Positions 33,406 to 41,759 of a stretch of DNA of 64,000 nt are shown here, one piece after another. Within the stretch, counting starts at the first letter, position 1. Every line of letters starts with the position of its first letter. The notes under the pieces were generated by a model that had not been told where the DNA came from, ran no database searches, and saw nothing but the letters and a program-made list of their open reading frames with translations. The stretch covers positions 21,006-85,005 of the forward strand of contig CAZZNE010000018.1 of the NCBI GenBank assembly GCA_964655525.1, given 5' to 3'. Made by a program: the position numbers and the translations under genes. Origin of the DNA: DLAJ01 sp964655525 (GTDB taxonomy: Bacteria > Bacillota > Clostridia > Lachnospirales > Lachnospiraceae).

Positions 33406-33837
33406 ATGACAATCGTTCGCTTTTATGATGAAGTTTCAGATGAACTTTTGAAGTTTGCAGTCATCATCACCGTACATAACGGCAAATGGGTATTTTGCAA
33501 ACATAGGGAGAGAAACACATTAGAGGTTCCCGGCGGGCACAGAGAACCCGGAGAGGATATTTTTTCCACCGCAAGAAGAGAATTGTATGAAGAGACCGGC
33601 GCGCTTACCTATACGCTCAAGCCGATCTGCGTGTATTCCGTCACGGCGCCCGACAATTTTGACGGCATGGAATCCTTCGGTATGCTTTATTATGCGGATG
33701 TGATCCGTTTTGAGCCGGAGCTGCACAGCGAGATCGAAACAACCGTTATCACCGACACGCTGCCGGAACATTGGACTTATCCCGAAATCCAGCCGAAGCT
33801 GTTAGAGGAAGCGGCGCGCAGGGGCTTCGTCAGATGA
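33406..33837 (+). CDS. NUDIX hydrolase
   Basis: A 143-residue hydrolase of nucleoside diphosphate derivatives. The NUDIX box GGHREPGEDIFSTARRELYE continuing ETGA fits G-x5-E-x7-REU-x-EE-x-G-U. Substrate unknown; relatives include 8-oxo-dGTP diphosphatases. It has its own promoter. Its last 61 bp overlap the 3' end of the convergent metallophosphoesterase gene. Confidence 0.88.
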   Translation: MTIVRFYDEVSDELLKFAVIITVHNGKWVFCKHRERNTLEVPGGHREPGEDIFSTARRELYEETGALTYTLKPICVYSVTAPDNFDGMESFGMLYYADVIRFEPELHSEIETTVITDTLPEHWTYPEIQPKLLEEAARRGFVR

Positions 33838-34940
33838 ATCACGACATATTCCGAATGTTTCTGCGTTCTGACCGGATACCCCCATCCGGCGATGCCGGAA
33901 GATACCACCTCCGTTAAGCTTCCCTCTTTGCGGTATCCGTAGGTCATCTCATCCGTGTGGAATATCTCTGCCAGAAAGCCCAAAGGCCAAACCTGCCCGG
34001 CATGGGTGTGACCGGACAGGATCATTCCGCATCCGCTTTCCATAACGCCCACATACTCCACCGGCTGATGATCGATCAAAATCCATTCTTTCGCAGCATC
34101 CGCGCCTTCTACAAGCTGAAAAACAGATTTTCTCATTCCCGCGGCGTGCCCTCTGTCAGCGCGTCCGATCAAGAGGATTTCATTGTTAATCTCATACGTC
34201 TCGTCTTCAAGGATATGAATTCCCGCCTGCTCTATCGTATCTGCCAACTGTTCCGCTGTATAATTCGGTCTTTGAACATACGCATTTTTATCATGATTCC
34301 CATATACATAATAAATCCCGTATCGGGTACGGATATTGCCCATGATCTCAAACGCTTCCTGCATTTGTGCAAGGCTTGTGCGCTCGTCCACAATGTCCCC
34401 GCCCAGAATTACGATATCGGGGTTTTCACTTTCAATGGAATCCGCCGCCCGCTTAAGTTGAACGCTGTTCAAAGTTGTTCCATAGTGCAGATCCGAAAAA
34501 AACACAATGGTATACCCTTCTTCCCGAATCTCTTTATCCGTCAAAACCGTATATTCCGTTTTGACAATATGATGCATATTATAATAGCCGTATCCGACCA
34601 TCAGCACCGCTGCCAATAACGCTGGTATTCCGCTCCGGTAGACCGCCTTTCCCCAATACGGAAATGTTTTATTTTTACGGAATTTTTTCACGATCAGCGC
34701 AAAAAAATCAAATACGAGCAGAAATACCACCATGTACATGAAAATCACAAACCATAACCCATTCACATAGCCGGCCGACAGGATCAGTATGCCGGTAACC
34801 CCCGCCGTGATCATGATTCGCTTTCTCTTCGTAAGATTTTTACCAAAAAAACAAACTGCCCCATAAACTTTACGGCAAAGATAAATCCCCGCCAATAAAA
34901 TTACGATCAGGGGCAGCAGCATCCACATAAAAAACATCAT
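33777..34940 (-). CDS. Membrane-anchored metallophosphoesterase
   Basis: A 387-residue calcineurin-like phosphoesterase. Four N-terminal helices (about 1-130) are followed by the catalytic domain with FFSDLHYG (D-x-H), LGGDIVDE (GDxxD), VYGNHDKN (GNHD) and LSGHTHAGQ (GHxH), the standard two-metal site. YkoQ/YaeI-like relatives act on lipid or nucleotide substrates. The tail overlaps the convergent NUDIX gene by 61 bp; the overlapping part encodes KPLRAASSNSFGWISG, outside the catalytic core. Confidence 0.88.
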   Translation of the reverse strand: MMFFMWMLLPLIVILLAGIYLCRKVYGAVCFFGKNLTKRKRIMITAGVTGILILSAGYVNGLWFVIFMYMVVFLLVFDFFALIVKKFRKNKTFPYWGKAVYRSGIPALLAAVLMVGYGYYNMHHIVKTEYTVLTDKEIREEGYTIVFFSDLHYGTTLNSVQLKRAADSIESENPDIVILGGDIVDERTSLAQMQEAFEIMGNIRTRYGIYYVYGNHDKNAYVQRPNYTAEQLADTIEQAGIHILEDETYEINNEILLIGRADRGHAAGMRKSVFQLVEGADAAKEWILIDHQPVEYVGVMESGCGMILSGHTHAGQVWPLGFLAEIFHTDEMTYGYRKEGSLTEVVSSGIAGWGYPVRTQKHSEYVVIHLTKPLRAASSNSFGWISG

Positions 34941-34988
34941 TCTGATTTCCTCTTCTGAACGGAACGCTTTCTTTTGATCCTACACATC

Positions 34989-35252
34989 TCAATTCATCCT
35001 GCGGTATTTCTGGACCGTCTTGACAATATAGTAAATTCCCGCAATCCCGCCGCAGACCGCACCTGTGATCAAAATGCCCTCGATCGTAAAATGCAGGTAC
35101 GAAAGTGTAATAAAACTGATGATGAGCAGCAACAATACGACATATCCCGCCGTACATCCTACCATCAGAAAAAAGCACAAAATATCCTTTATCAAATCCA
35201 ATGCGGAAAATCGGCCTTCGTCCCGCACAGTTCTTCTTTTCTTTTTTGGCAT
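34989..35252 (-). CDS. Small membrane protein of unknown function
   Basis: An 87-residue protein with a basic N-terminus (PKKKRRTVRDEG), two hydrophobic helices (about 20-50 and 55-75) and a basic tail. Two adjacent ATGs occur; the second fits GAGG better. It precedes the metallophosphoesterase by about 50 bp on the same strand and follows the GH43 gene by 23 bp. No family recognised. Confidence 0.6.
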   Translation of the reverse strand: MPKKKRRTVRDEGRFSALDLIKDILCFFLMVGCTAGYVVLLLLIISFITLSYLHFTIEGILITGAVCGGIAGIYYIVKTVQKYRRMN

Positions 35253-35278
35253 CATGATCCTCTTTTCTATCTTAGGTC

Positions 35279-36856
35279 TTATCCCAAGCGTGTTTCACTT
35301 TGCTTTGCCCACACGCTTTGTCCGTCGTCCGTGTAGCCGCAAAGGACGCGGCACATACGGCTGTTTTCAAAATCAAACGCTTCTCCCGCAACTGCTGTGA
35401 CACCGGACAGCGATACGTCCAGCCGACCGCGCGCAGGCGAATTGTCGGTGTTGGAGAACACGATCCACTCCCACGCTCCGCTTGTTTCGCTGCATGCGGC
35501 GCACTCTCCCGCGCCCTGCTCTGCTGCCTTCTGCGCTCCCGTCTCTGCTGCCTCCGCTCCTGTCTCTTCCTCCTTCCGGGACACTGCCCTTGTTCCCAGT
35601 ATCGGCGCATGCTTCCCGACAGGCACACCGTCCGCAACATCGAAGCGATAAATCTGCTCCGCAGCGCGCGCTTCCCCCGCAAACGGCTCCGGCGACAGCA
35701 CCGGCCAGTCATTGATAAAGTACATTCTTCGCACGACCATATAGTGCATGCGGTAGGAACGTCTGTCTCTCTTTTTCACCGGCTCATGCACCAGCGCCGC
35801 CGCGCCGTCACGCACATGATGAACAAAATAATAGGCATCCTCCGGCACATTATAAAACGGCACACCGTGTCCCGGTCCGCGGAATCCGTCAAAACGCCAT
35901 TCCGGATAGCTTACCGTCTCCATCCTCACGCCACGCCTCGTCCATACCTCGATCGTACGCGGTTTTGTTATGCTCCGCTCCGCATACGGCGTTTCCGCAG
36001 AAAAACAATAGCTTCCCGCAAGCTTCATGCCAAGGGATTCCCCGTCCAGATTCCTGCCGTCCATGTCGCGGTACGGTCCATCCACCGTGCGGCTTAATCC
36101 CACGCGAATATCATAATCTTCCCCGAGCCAGCCATACGAAAGAAACAGATAGTAGTTGCCGTTATGCGGATTTCGGATGACAGCGGCGCCCTCCGGTCCG
36201 TCGATATACGAGCCTGCCGGTTTATGCGCAATGCGCCGTCCAAGCTCACGCACATCTCCCGACAGGCTGAGCCCCGTTTCAGGAGCAAGCTCTTTTAAGT
36301 AGATTCCCCCAAAAAAAGAACCATACACCAGATATTTTTTCCCATGCGCGTCATCTACGATATGCGGGTCGATCGCATTCGGATAGGAATTGTCCGTTCC
36401 CCACGTATCCACGACAACGCCCCGGTTTTCAAAGGGACCTTCGGGATTGTCCGCCACCGCAAGATGAATGCGTGATTCTGAGCTTCCGAATGCCCGTGTT
36501 GCCGAATAATACAGACGATATTCTCCGTTCACATACTCCACAAACGGCGCCCAGAATCCGGGCGTCGGCGCAAAACGTCCGTTGTTCCGTGCCTCTTGAA
36601 CCGCCGCGTCGGAAAGCGCATAGCCGACAAATTCAAAGTCCACCAGATCCCGGCTTTTCCGAATCGGGATCCCCTGCCGATAACGCGAGGTGATCGCGCT
36701 GTCCGTTGCATAAGAATAATACAGACCGCTCACGGGATCATAAAACATGGATGGATCATGGGATTCAAATAATGGGTTTTGATCTCTGTCATGACAATTC
36801 AGCTTAAACCCCGGCCGTATCACCTTATCTTTTTTCTCCGCAAGCTCCTGTTCCAT
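35279..36856 (-). CDS. Cytoplasmic GH43 arabinan-degrading enzyme
   Basis: A 525-residue glycoside hydrolase family 43 protein without signal peptide. The five-bladed propeller shows the catalytic base Asp in ESHDPSMFYD, the pKa-modulating Asp in AIDPHIVDD and the acid Glu in DGPEGAAVI. A C-terminal beta domain follows (about 400-525), interrupted by an Ala/Glu/Gly-rich insertion (about 425-455). Similarity in motif context is to endo-1,5-alpha-L-arabinanases, and the arabinose-catabolic neighbours agree. Ribosome binding site GGAGG. Activity is inferred. Confidence 0.87.
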   Translation of the reverse strand: MEQELAEKKDKVIRPGFKLNCHDRDQNPLFESHDPSMFYDPVSGLYYSYATDSAITSRYRQGIPIRKSRDLVDFEFVGYALSDAAVQEARNNGRFAPTPGFWAPFVEYVNGEYRLYYSATRAFGSSESRIHLAVADNPEGPFENRGVVVDTWGTDNSYPNAIDPHIVDDAHGKKYLVYGSFFGGIYLKELAPETGLSLSGDVRELGRRIAHKPAGSYIDGPEGAAVIRNPHNGNYYLFLSYGWLGEDYDIRVGLSRTVDGPYRDMDGRNLDGESLGMKLAGSYCFSAETPYAERSITKPRTIEVWTRRGVRMETVSYPEWRFDGFRGPGHGVPFYNVPEDAYYFVHHVRDGAAALVHEPVKKRDRRSYRMHYMVVRRMYFINDWPVLSPEPFAGEARAAEQIYRFDVADGVPVGKHAPILGTRAVSRKEEETGAEAAETGAQKAAEQGAGECAACSETSGAWEWIVFSNTDNSPARGRLDVSLSGVTAVAGEAFDFENSRMCRVLCGYTDDGQSVWAKQSETRLG

Positions 36857-36900
36857 TGTTTCCTCCGTTCCGCGCTGCTCTTTGTTAGGCTTTTCACACG

Positions 36901-39093
36901 TTACTCATAAACTCTGCTGCCCCAGATCGTCACCTGATTCTCGATTCCCATCGCCGTAAATACGACCGTCTCAATATTGGTATTCTCCACCGCCATCTCA
37001 AGTGTGACACCGCTGTAAGTAACGCCGTCAAAATGTAAGGTAATATACGGCGTGCCCGGCTCTAATGCCCATGTACCCGTGTAATCGCCGCTGATCTTTC
37101 CATCCTCCGTCAGCGTGATGAACTGCGGTTTTTTCGTCTCCAGATGCTCGTAATCGATATCCAGCTCGTGGATGATCATCTCGTAATCTCCCGCAACCTG
37201 CGATGCAGACAGCCCATTCTGCGGCAAGCTCTCGCCCACGGTCTGATACGGCGCTGCCACAAGCCAGCCCTCCTTGTTGACAAACAGCTGGTGCACCTTC
37301 ACATAATGCCCCTCCGTGCCGTTGCTCGTACGCGTATGGAAGATGATGTAAGCGCGGCCGTCCTCATCCACAAACGCGGAATTGTGTCCCTGCGCCACCT
37401 GCCCCGAAAGGAAGTTTCTCCACTTATATCCGCCAAACAGACGCACGCCCCTGCTCATATTAAAGTTCATCTGTAATGTGTCAAAGAACGGATCGTTGCC
37501 GAGCGCATCCACATAGCCGCCGTCCGGCGTCTCCGAACGGTATACACGGACATTATAACCGCGCGCCGCCTCTAAGCCGCCGTAGGAAATAAACAGGTAA
37601 TAGTAATCGCCGATTTTTTCAATATAGGAAGCCTCACCGGACGAATACATACCGCCCGCGATCTTTTTGCCGAAATAAGCATCCGAATGCATATCCGTCT
37701 CGTAGCTGACCGAATAATCGCGCAAGCCCGTCTCTTCATCAAGCTCCAGCATGAAAATACCGCCTGACCAGGAACCGTAGGACATCCACAGATTCCCGTC
37801 ATCGTCATAGAACACGCAGGGATCGATGCAGTTCGGATACATATCTCCCCATTTATGATTATCCACGCCATTTGTCACATAACGCTCCGGTATCTCGTCC
37901 TCACCGGTCACAAACGGCGCATCCGTCAACCCGTAATCGTCCTCGTTAAAGCCGCCGTATACGATCGTGCCAACATACTCATACGGCCCCTCAAACGCAT
38001 CTGCCGTCAAAAGAACAATGTTCGATTTCCAATCATCCCCGTTTGCGCTTAAATACATGCAATACTTGTTCATTGCCGTATTATAGATCACATCCGGCGC
38101 CCAAAGATAGCCGTTCCAGCCGTCGGCACGGTCATCTAAATTCCACTCCCGTATCTGTGCTTTGACATCCTCTGTGAAATTGCCCTGTATCACGCTGTCC
38201 CGACTCGTCCAGTCCGTCAGATTCTGAGACATTGCCCCGCAAAGGAAGCTGCCGACAATATAATAGGTGCCGTCTAAGTCGCGGAAAATGGACGGATCAT
38301 GGCAGGTTACTCTCTGCGCGATCTGAACATTCTCATGCTCAATGACAAGCAGATCCTGGGATGCTTTAAACTTGATTACGGCACGGAGCATGATCTCCTG
38401 TCCTGCATACTGTACTCTTATGTAAGGGCGGACCGTGATCTCCTCCACGTCCGCGGCAGCCGCCTGGGTCGGAACTGCAGGAACCATGCCTGCCGCCAAT
38501 GTCAGGGTCAGGAACAAGATGAGCGCATTCTTAGAGGTATCTCCTTTTTTGCCTTTCTTATCCTTTTTCCCGGCTTTATCGGTTTTTCCGCTTTCCCCGT
38601 CGGTGTCGTCTCCGCCGTTCTTTCCGTTCCCCTTTTTCTTTTTTAACAAAATCAGCACGACGACAACGATCACGACAAGGGCTGCTATGACGCCGACGAC
38701 AATGCCGATGATCACACCGCTTCCCATGCCCTGCGATACATAGATCTCCGCATCGCCGATCAGCACGCCGCTTAACTCATAGGTCTCGCCCGCCGCAATT
38801 TCAGGAAGCTCTGTCGGCAAGGACCCCTCGTATGCTTCGATGATGCCGTCGGAATGATTGTAGGTAACACTCGTCGCCGCAAGCGTCCAGTGCTGCTTCG
38901 TATTTTCCACGCGGAGCGTATAATGAATCTCCTCGCCCGCACGATACTCCGCCTTGTCCGTCTCGATCGTCACGGCAACGCCGTCCTCCGTCGATGTATT
39001 TGCCGTCTCGCCCTCAGCAAACGCAGTCATCGCAAGCAACATGCCGAGCAGACAGACGCTAAGCCATGTCATGATTCGTTTTTTCATTCTCAT
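36901..39093 (-). CDS. Membrane-tethered extracellular GH43 arabinanase with unusual double anchor
   Basis: A protein of about 730 residues. It has a signal peptide (1-28), an immunoglobulin-like beta domain (about 40-120, TDKAEYRAGEEIHYTLRVEN), a transmembrane helix (about 126-152), a Lys/Gly/Asp-rich stretch (about 153-188), and a second hydrophobic segment ending in VPTQAAAADV that looks like an internal signal peptide. The GH43 domain follows (about 255-600), with Asp in CHDPSIFRD, Asp in CIDPCVFYDD and Glu in SSGEASYIEK, then a C-terminal beta domain. It is the only secreted arabinan-type hydrolase here. Start chosen by AAAGGA spacing; 39099 is possible. Confidence 0.85.
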   Translation of the reverse strand: MRMKKRIMTWLSVCLLGMLLAMTAFAEGETANTSTEDGVAVTIETDKAEYRAGEEIHYTLRVENTKQHWTLAATSVTYNHSDGIIEAYEGSLPTELPEIAAGETYELSGVLIGDAEIYVSQGMGSGVIIGIVVGVIAALVVIVVVVLILLKKKKGNGKNGGDDTDGESGKTDKAGKKDKKGKKGDTSKNALILFLTLTLAAGMVPAVPTQAAAADVEEITVRPYIRVQYAGQEIMLRAVIKFKASQDLLVIEHENVQIAQRVTCHDPSIFRDLDGTYYIVGSFLCGAMSQNLTDWTSRDSVIQGNFTEDVKAQIREWNLDDRADGWNGYLWAPDVIYNTAMNKYCMYLSANGDDWKSNIVLLTADAFEGPYEYVGTIVYGGFNEDDYGLTDAPFVTGEDEIPERYVTNGVDNHKWGDMYPNCIDPCVFYDDDGNLWMSYGSWSGGIFMLELDEETGLRDYSVSYETDMHSDAYFGKKIAGGMYSSGEASYIEKIGDYYYLFISYGGLEAARGYNVRVYRSETPDGGYVDALGNDPFFDTLQMNFNMSRGVRLFGGYKWRNFLSGQVAQGHNSAFVDEDGRAYIIFHTRTSNGTEGHYVKVHQLFVNKEGWLVAAPYQTVGESLPQNGLSASQVAGDYEMIIHELDIDYEHLETKKPQFITLTEDGKISGDYTGTWALEPGTPYITLHFDGVTYSGVTLEMAVENTNIETVVFTAMGIENQVTIWGSRVYE

Positions 39094-39154
39094 ACCCATT
39101 CCTTTCTATGACCTGCGGGTTCCTATGCAAATAACCGCCCCATCCGGTTCACAC

Positions 39155-40450
39155 TTATCGCAATGCCAAAAACACGGAACCATGTGCGGGAAGCAGCACA
39201 GAAACATCATTCCTCATTTTTCCTGCTTCATAGGCGCCATCCCACGCGGAACGCATCTTCTTTCCCATAAGCGAAACGCCGTTTGCCGAAAGCACCTCTG
39301 CTTTAGGCGGCGCTACCACACGCTCCTGCTCTCCCAGATTAAACAGCGCAAGATAGATACTGCCGTCCACACTGTTCTCATTCATCCAGACCGCGCTCTC
39401 CTCGTCACGCCAAAGCTGCCTCGGCGTCCCGCCGTTTTTCACGCATGCCAAAAGCGTTTCGTTTGTCAGAAGCCCCGTTGTCCAGTCGTCTAACTTCGTC
39501 AGCTCCGCCCCGATCATCAGCGGCGCGCGGAAAATGCACCAGAGATTCATCATCGTGACCTGTTCCGTGCGCGTAAATCCGGTATCGCGCTCATTGCCAA
39601 ACGCTTTTCCGATCTTGCCGAGCGGAAGCATGTCACAGTCCGGAAAACAGCCCGGTGACACGTGCCTCTGCCACAGTTCACAACGGTCAAACATATCCTT
39701 TAAGGAATCCCAATGATCCCAAAAATCATCCGTGATACGCCACATATTTGCATGCTGCGCATAATACCATGCCTCTTCGATCTTCGCAGGACCGGGAGAC
39801 AGGCTCAAGACCATCTCCCTGCCGCAGCGCTCCATCGCCCGACGCAGCATGGCGATCTCCGCCCGCGCCGAAGGCATATCCATCCGGCAAATATCGTCGC
39901 ACTTAATAAAATCGACGCCCCACTCCGCATACAGTGCAAAAAGAGAATCGTAATATGCCTGCGCGCCCTCGCATGCCGGGTTTAAGCCGTACATATCAGG
40001 ATTCCATGCGCAGATATTCGACGGATCTGCAATCTCGTTTGCCGTCACGGACGAGCCGTAAACCGGAAGATGGCGGTGCGCCGCCTCGCGCGGAATGCCC
40101 CGCATGATGTGGATTCCGAATTTCAGTCCCAGTGCATGCACATAATCTGCAAGCGGCGCAAACCCCTTCCCACCCTCTGCGGAAGGAAAACGCTGCGGAC
40201 ACGGCAGAAGCCGTCCGTACGCATCCATCTCTACCTTCCAGAACGGAATATACTGATACCGCTCCCGCATGGAACCGGCGTCATAGGCATACCACTCGAT
40301 ATCCACAACGACATATTCCCATCCGAATGCTTTCAGATGCGCCGCCATATAGTCGGCGTTCGCTTTGACCTGCTCTTCATTCACCGTCGTATCATAATAA
40401 TCGTAGCTGTTCCACCCCATAGGCGGGGTGTTTGCACAATGCTGCTTCAT
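39155..40450 (-). CDS. GH27 alpha-galactosidase / beta-L-arabinopyranosidase
   Basis: A 431-residue retaining glycoside hydrolase of family 27, cytoplasmic by lack of a signal. The barrel starts PPMGWNSYDYYDTTV. The nucleophile Asp is in GVDFIKCDDIC and the acid/base Asp is expected in MWRITDDFWDHW. The form GWNSYDYYD with VVVDIEWY resembles the beta-L-arabinopyranosidase branch, which would remove L-arabinopyranose or galactose from arabinogalactan fragments. Genomic context favours arabinose. The ATG at 40450 follows GGAG. Confidence 0.85.
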   Translation of the reverse strand: MKQHCANTPPMGWNSYDYYDTTVNEEQVKANADYMAAHLKAFGWEYVVVDIEWYAYDAGSMRERYQYIPFWKVEMDAYGRLLPCPQRFPSAEGGKGFAPLADYVHALGLKFGIHIMRGIPREAAHRHLPVYGSSVTANEIADPSNICAWNPDMYGLNPACEGAQAYYDSLFALYAEWGVDFIKCDDICRMDMPSARAEIAMLRRAMERCGREMVLSLSPGPAKIEEAWYYAQHANMWRITDDFWDHWDSLKDMFDRCELWQRHVSPGCFPDCDMLPLGKIGKAFGNERDTGFTRTEQVTMMNLWCIFRAPLMIGAELTKLDDWTTGLLTNETLLACVKNGGTPRQLWRDEESAVWMNENSVDGSIYLALFNLGEQERVVAPPKAEVLSANGVSLMGKKMRSAWDGAYEAGKMRNDVSVLLPAHGSVFLALR

Positions 40451-40484
40451 CTGCGCTCCGTCTCCTGTCACCTCTCACAAAAAT

Positions 40485-40641
40485 CGTCCATGCCGCCACA
40501 AACCTGTGAGTTTGCGCGTAAGCTCAAATTATCCATGCTTTCGCAAACCTGTGAGTTTGAGCGTAAGCTCAAATCGTCAATGCTGCCAATAGCCCGCGAA
40601 TTTGGGCGTCAGCACAAATTTGCCAAGCGAACTTGTTCGCT
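40485..40641. repeat. Three diverged ~46-bp hairpin units ending in the AAGCGAAC hairpin
   Basis: Two near-identical units contain ACCTGTGAGTTTG followed by GCGTAAGCTCAAAT; the second folds as TTTGAGC-GTAA-GCTCAAA. The third carries CCCGCGAATTTGGGCGTCAG plus CACAAAT and the hairpin AAGCGAACTTGTTCGCTT, which abuts the TAA of the small Cys-rich gene. Shared pieces occur at about 4302, 16247 and 62390. Confidence 0.7.
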
Positions 40642-40902
40642 TTACCACCTTTTATGCGGACAGCGGCTCGCTTTCACCGCGGCGCGCAGCTCCACATAAC
40701 AGCCGCAGGCAAGGCAGGTTCCCTCTGAAAGCTTTTCGCACTCCTTACAGGTAGAAAGCCGATTCTCATAGAGCGCCTCCGGCGCTTTGATATCCTCCTC
40801 CAGACCGACGATATAACGCTCCAGTTTTTCACGGTATTCGTTTTCGTCAAATTCCCGTAACAGACAACGCTTACATACCCTCACGGTCGCTAAATCCGCC
40901 AT
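40642..40902 (-). CDS. Small Cys-rich protein (DUF6171-like)
   Basis: An 86-residue protein with three CxxC-type pairs (VCKRC, TCKECEK, CLACGC) and a final C in RCPHKRW, probably binding zinc or an Fe-S centre. The centre is a Glu/Tyr-rich helix. It resembles a small family common in Lachnospiraceae and Ruminococcaceae. It sits between araD and GH27 in the operon but need not be part of arabinose metabolism. Ribosome binding site GGAGG. Confidence 0.72.
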   Translation of the reverse strand: MADLATVRVCKRCLLREFDENEYREKLERYIVGLEEDIKAPEALYENRLSTCKECEKLSEGTCLACGCYVELRAAVKASRCPHKRW

Positions 40903-40941
40903 GCTGCCGCCTCCGTATCCGTCCTGCTCTCACTTTCCTGC

Positions 40942-41050
40942 GAAGAATGTCCGTTAGGACATTCTTCAGTGAGAGAAAGGTTCGCCTGCGAACCGTAGAA
41001 CTTCTTAGCGAAACGCCCATTGGCGTGAGCTTTAGAAATTCTTCTCTCAC
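40942..41050 (-). repeat. ~110-nt cloverleaf-like structured repeat, copy 2
   Basis: Same fold as 4337-4447: outer stem GTGAGAGAA/TTCTCTCAC, inner stem capped by ACGCC-AAT-GGCGT, hairpin GGTTCGC-AG-GCGAACC and trailing hairpin GAAGAATGTCC-TAAC-GGACATTCTTC. Differences from copy 1 in the outer and inner stems are paired substitutions that keep base pairing. The outer stem again contains the TGA stop of the upstream gene, here araD. Confidence 0.8.
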
Positions 41051-41742
41051 TTTTGTCCATAATATGCGTTTGCGCCGTGCTTTCTGTAATAATGCTTATC
41101 CTGCAGCTCCTGCGGAGCGGGCTGTACCCGCGCGTTGATCTGCTCCGCCCGTGCCGCCATCTTGGCAACCTCCTCAAGCACGACCGCATTATGCACTGCC
41201 TCGACCGCATCCTTACCCCACGCAAACGGACCGTGGTTTTTGCATAACACGGCAGGAACCGCCGTCACATCAAGTCCTCTGTTCTTGAACTCGCCTACGA
41301 TCAGCAGTCCCGTATTTTTTTCGTACGCCTCGTCGATCTCCTCTTTCGTCAGCACACGCAGACACGGAACCTCGCCGTAAATATAATCGGCATGCGTTGT
41401 TCCGTAACACGGAATGCTCCTGCCCGCCTGCGCCCAGCTCGTCGCCCATGACGAATGGGTATGTACGACGCCGCCGATCTCCGGAAACGCCCTGTATAAC
41501 TCCGCATGCGTCGGCGTATCGGAGGACGGATTATAGTTCCCCTCCACGCGCTCGCCATCCAGATTCATTACGACCATATCCTCCGGCTTCATCGTCTCAT
41601 AGGGTACGCCGCTCGGTTTGATCACAAACAGCCCGCTCTCGCGGTCGATCTCGCTCACATTGCCCCATGTAAATGTCACAAGTCCGTATTTCGGCAGCTC
41701 CATATTGGCCTCGTAAACCTTTTTCTTTAATTCCTCTAACAT
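41047..41742 (-). CDS. araD: L-ribulose-5-phosphate 4-epimerase
   Basis: Converts L-ribulose 5-phosphate to D-xylulose 5-phosphate, 231 residues. The class II aldolase-like zinc site is visible: HTHSSWATSWAQAG with the metal His pair, the Asp/Glu in SSDTPTHAELY, and NHGPFAWG. It lies 17 bp after the ribulokinase gene, giving araB-araD order. The stop codon overlaps a structured repeat. Ribosome binding site GGAG. Confidence 0.96.
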   Translation of the reverse strand: MLEELKKKVYEANMELPKYGLVTFTWGNVSEIDRESGLFVIKPSGVPYETMKPEDMVVMNLDGERVEGNYNPSSDTPTHAELYRAFPEIGGVVHTHSSWATSWAQAGRSIPCYGTTHADYIYGEVPCLRVLTKEEIDEAYEKNTGLLIVGEFKNRGLDVTAVPAVLCKNHGPFAWGKDAVEAVHNAVVLEEVAKMAARAEQINARVQPAPQELQDKHYYRKHGANAYYGQK

Positions 41743-41759
41743 AGCGACTCCGCTCCTTC

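Noticed and set aside
40485..40641. CRISPR-like array
   Set aside because: Only three units that differ strongly, no unique spacers, no cas genes; they are palindromic intergenic repeats.
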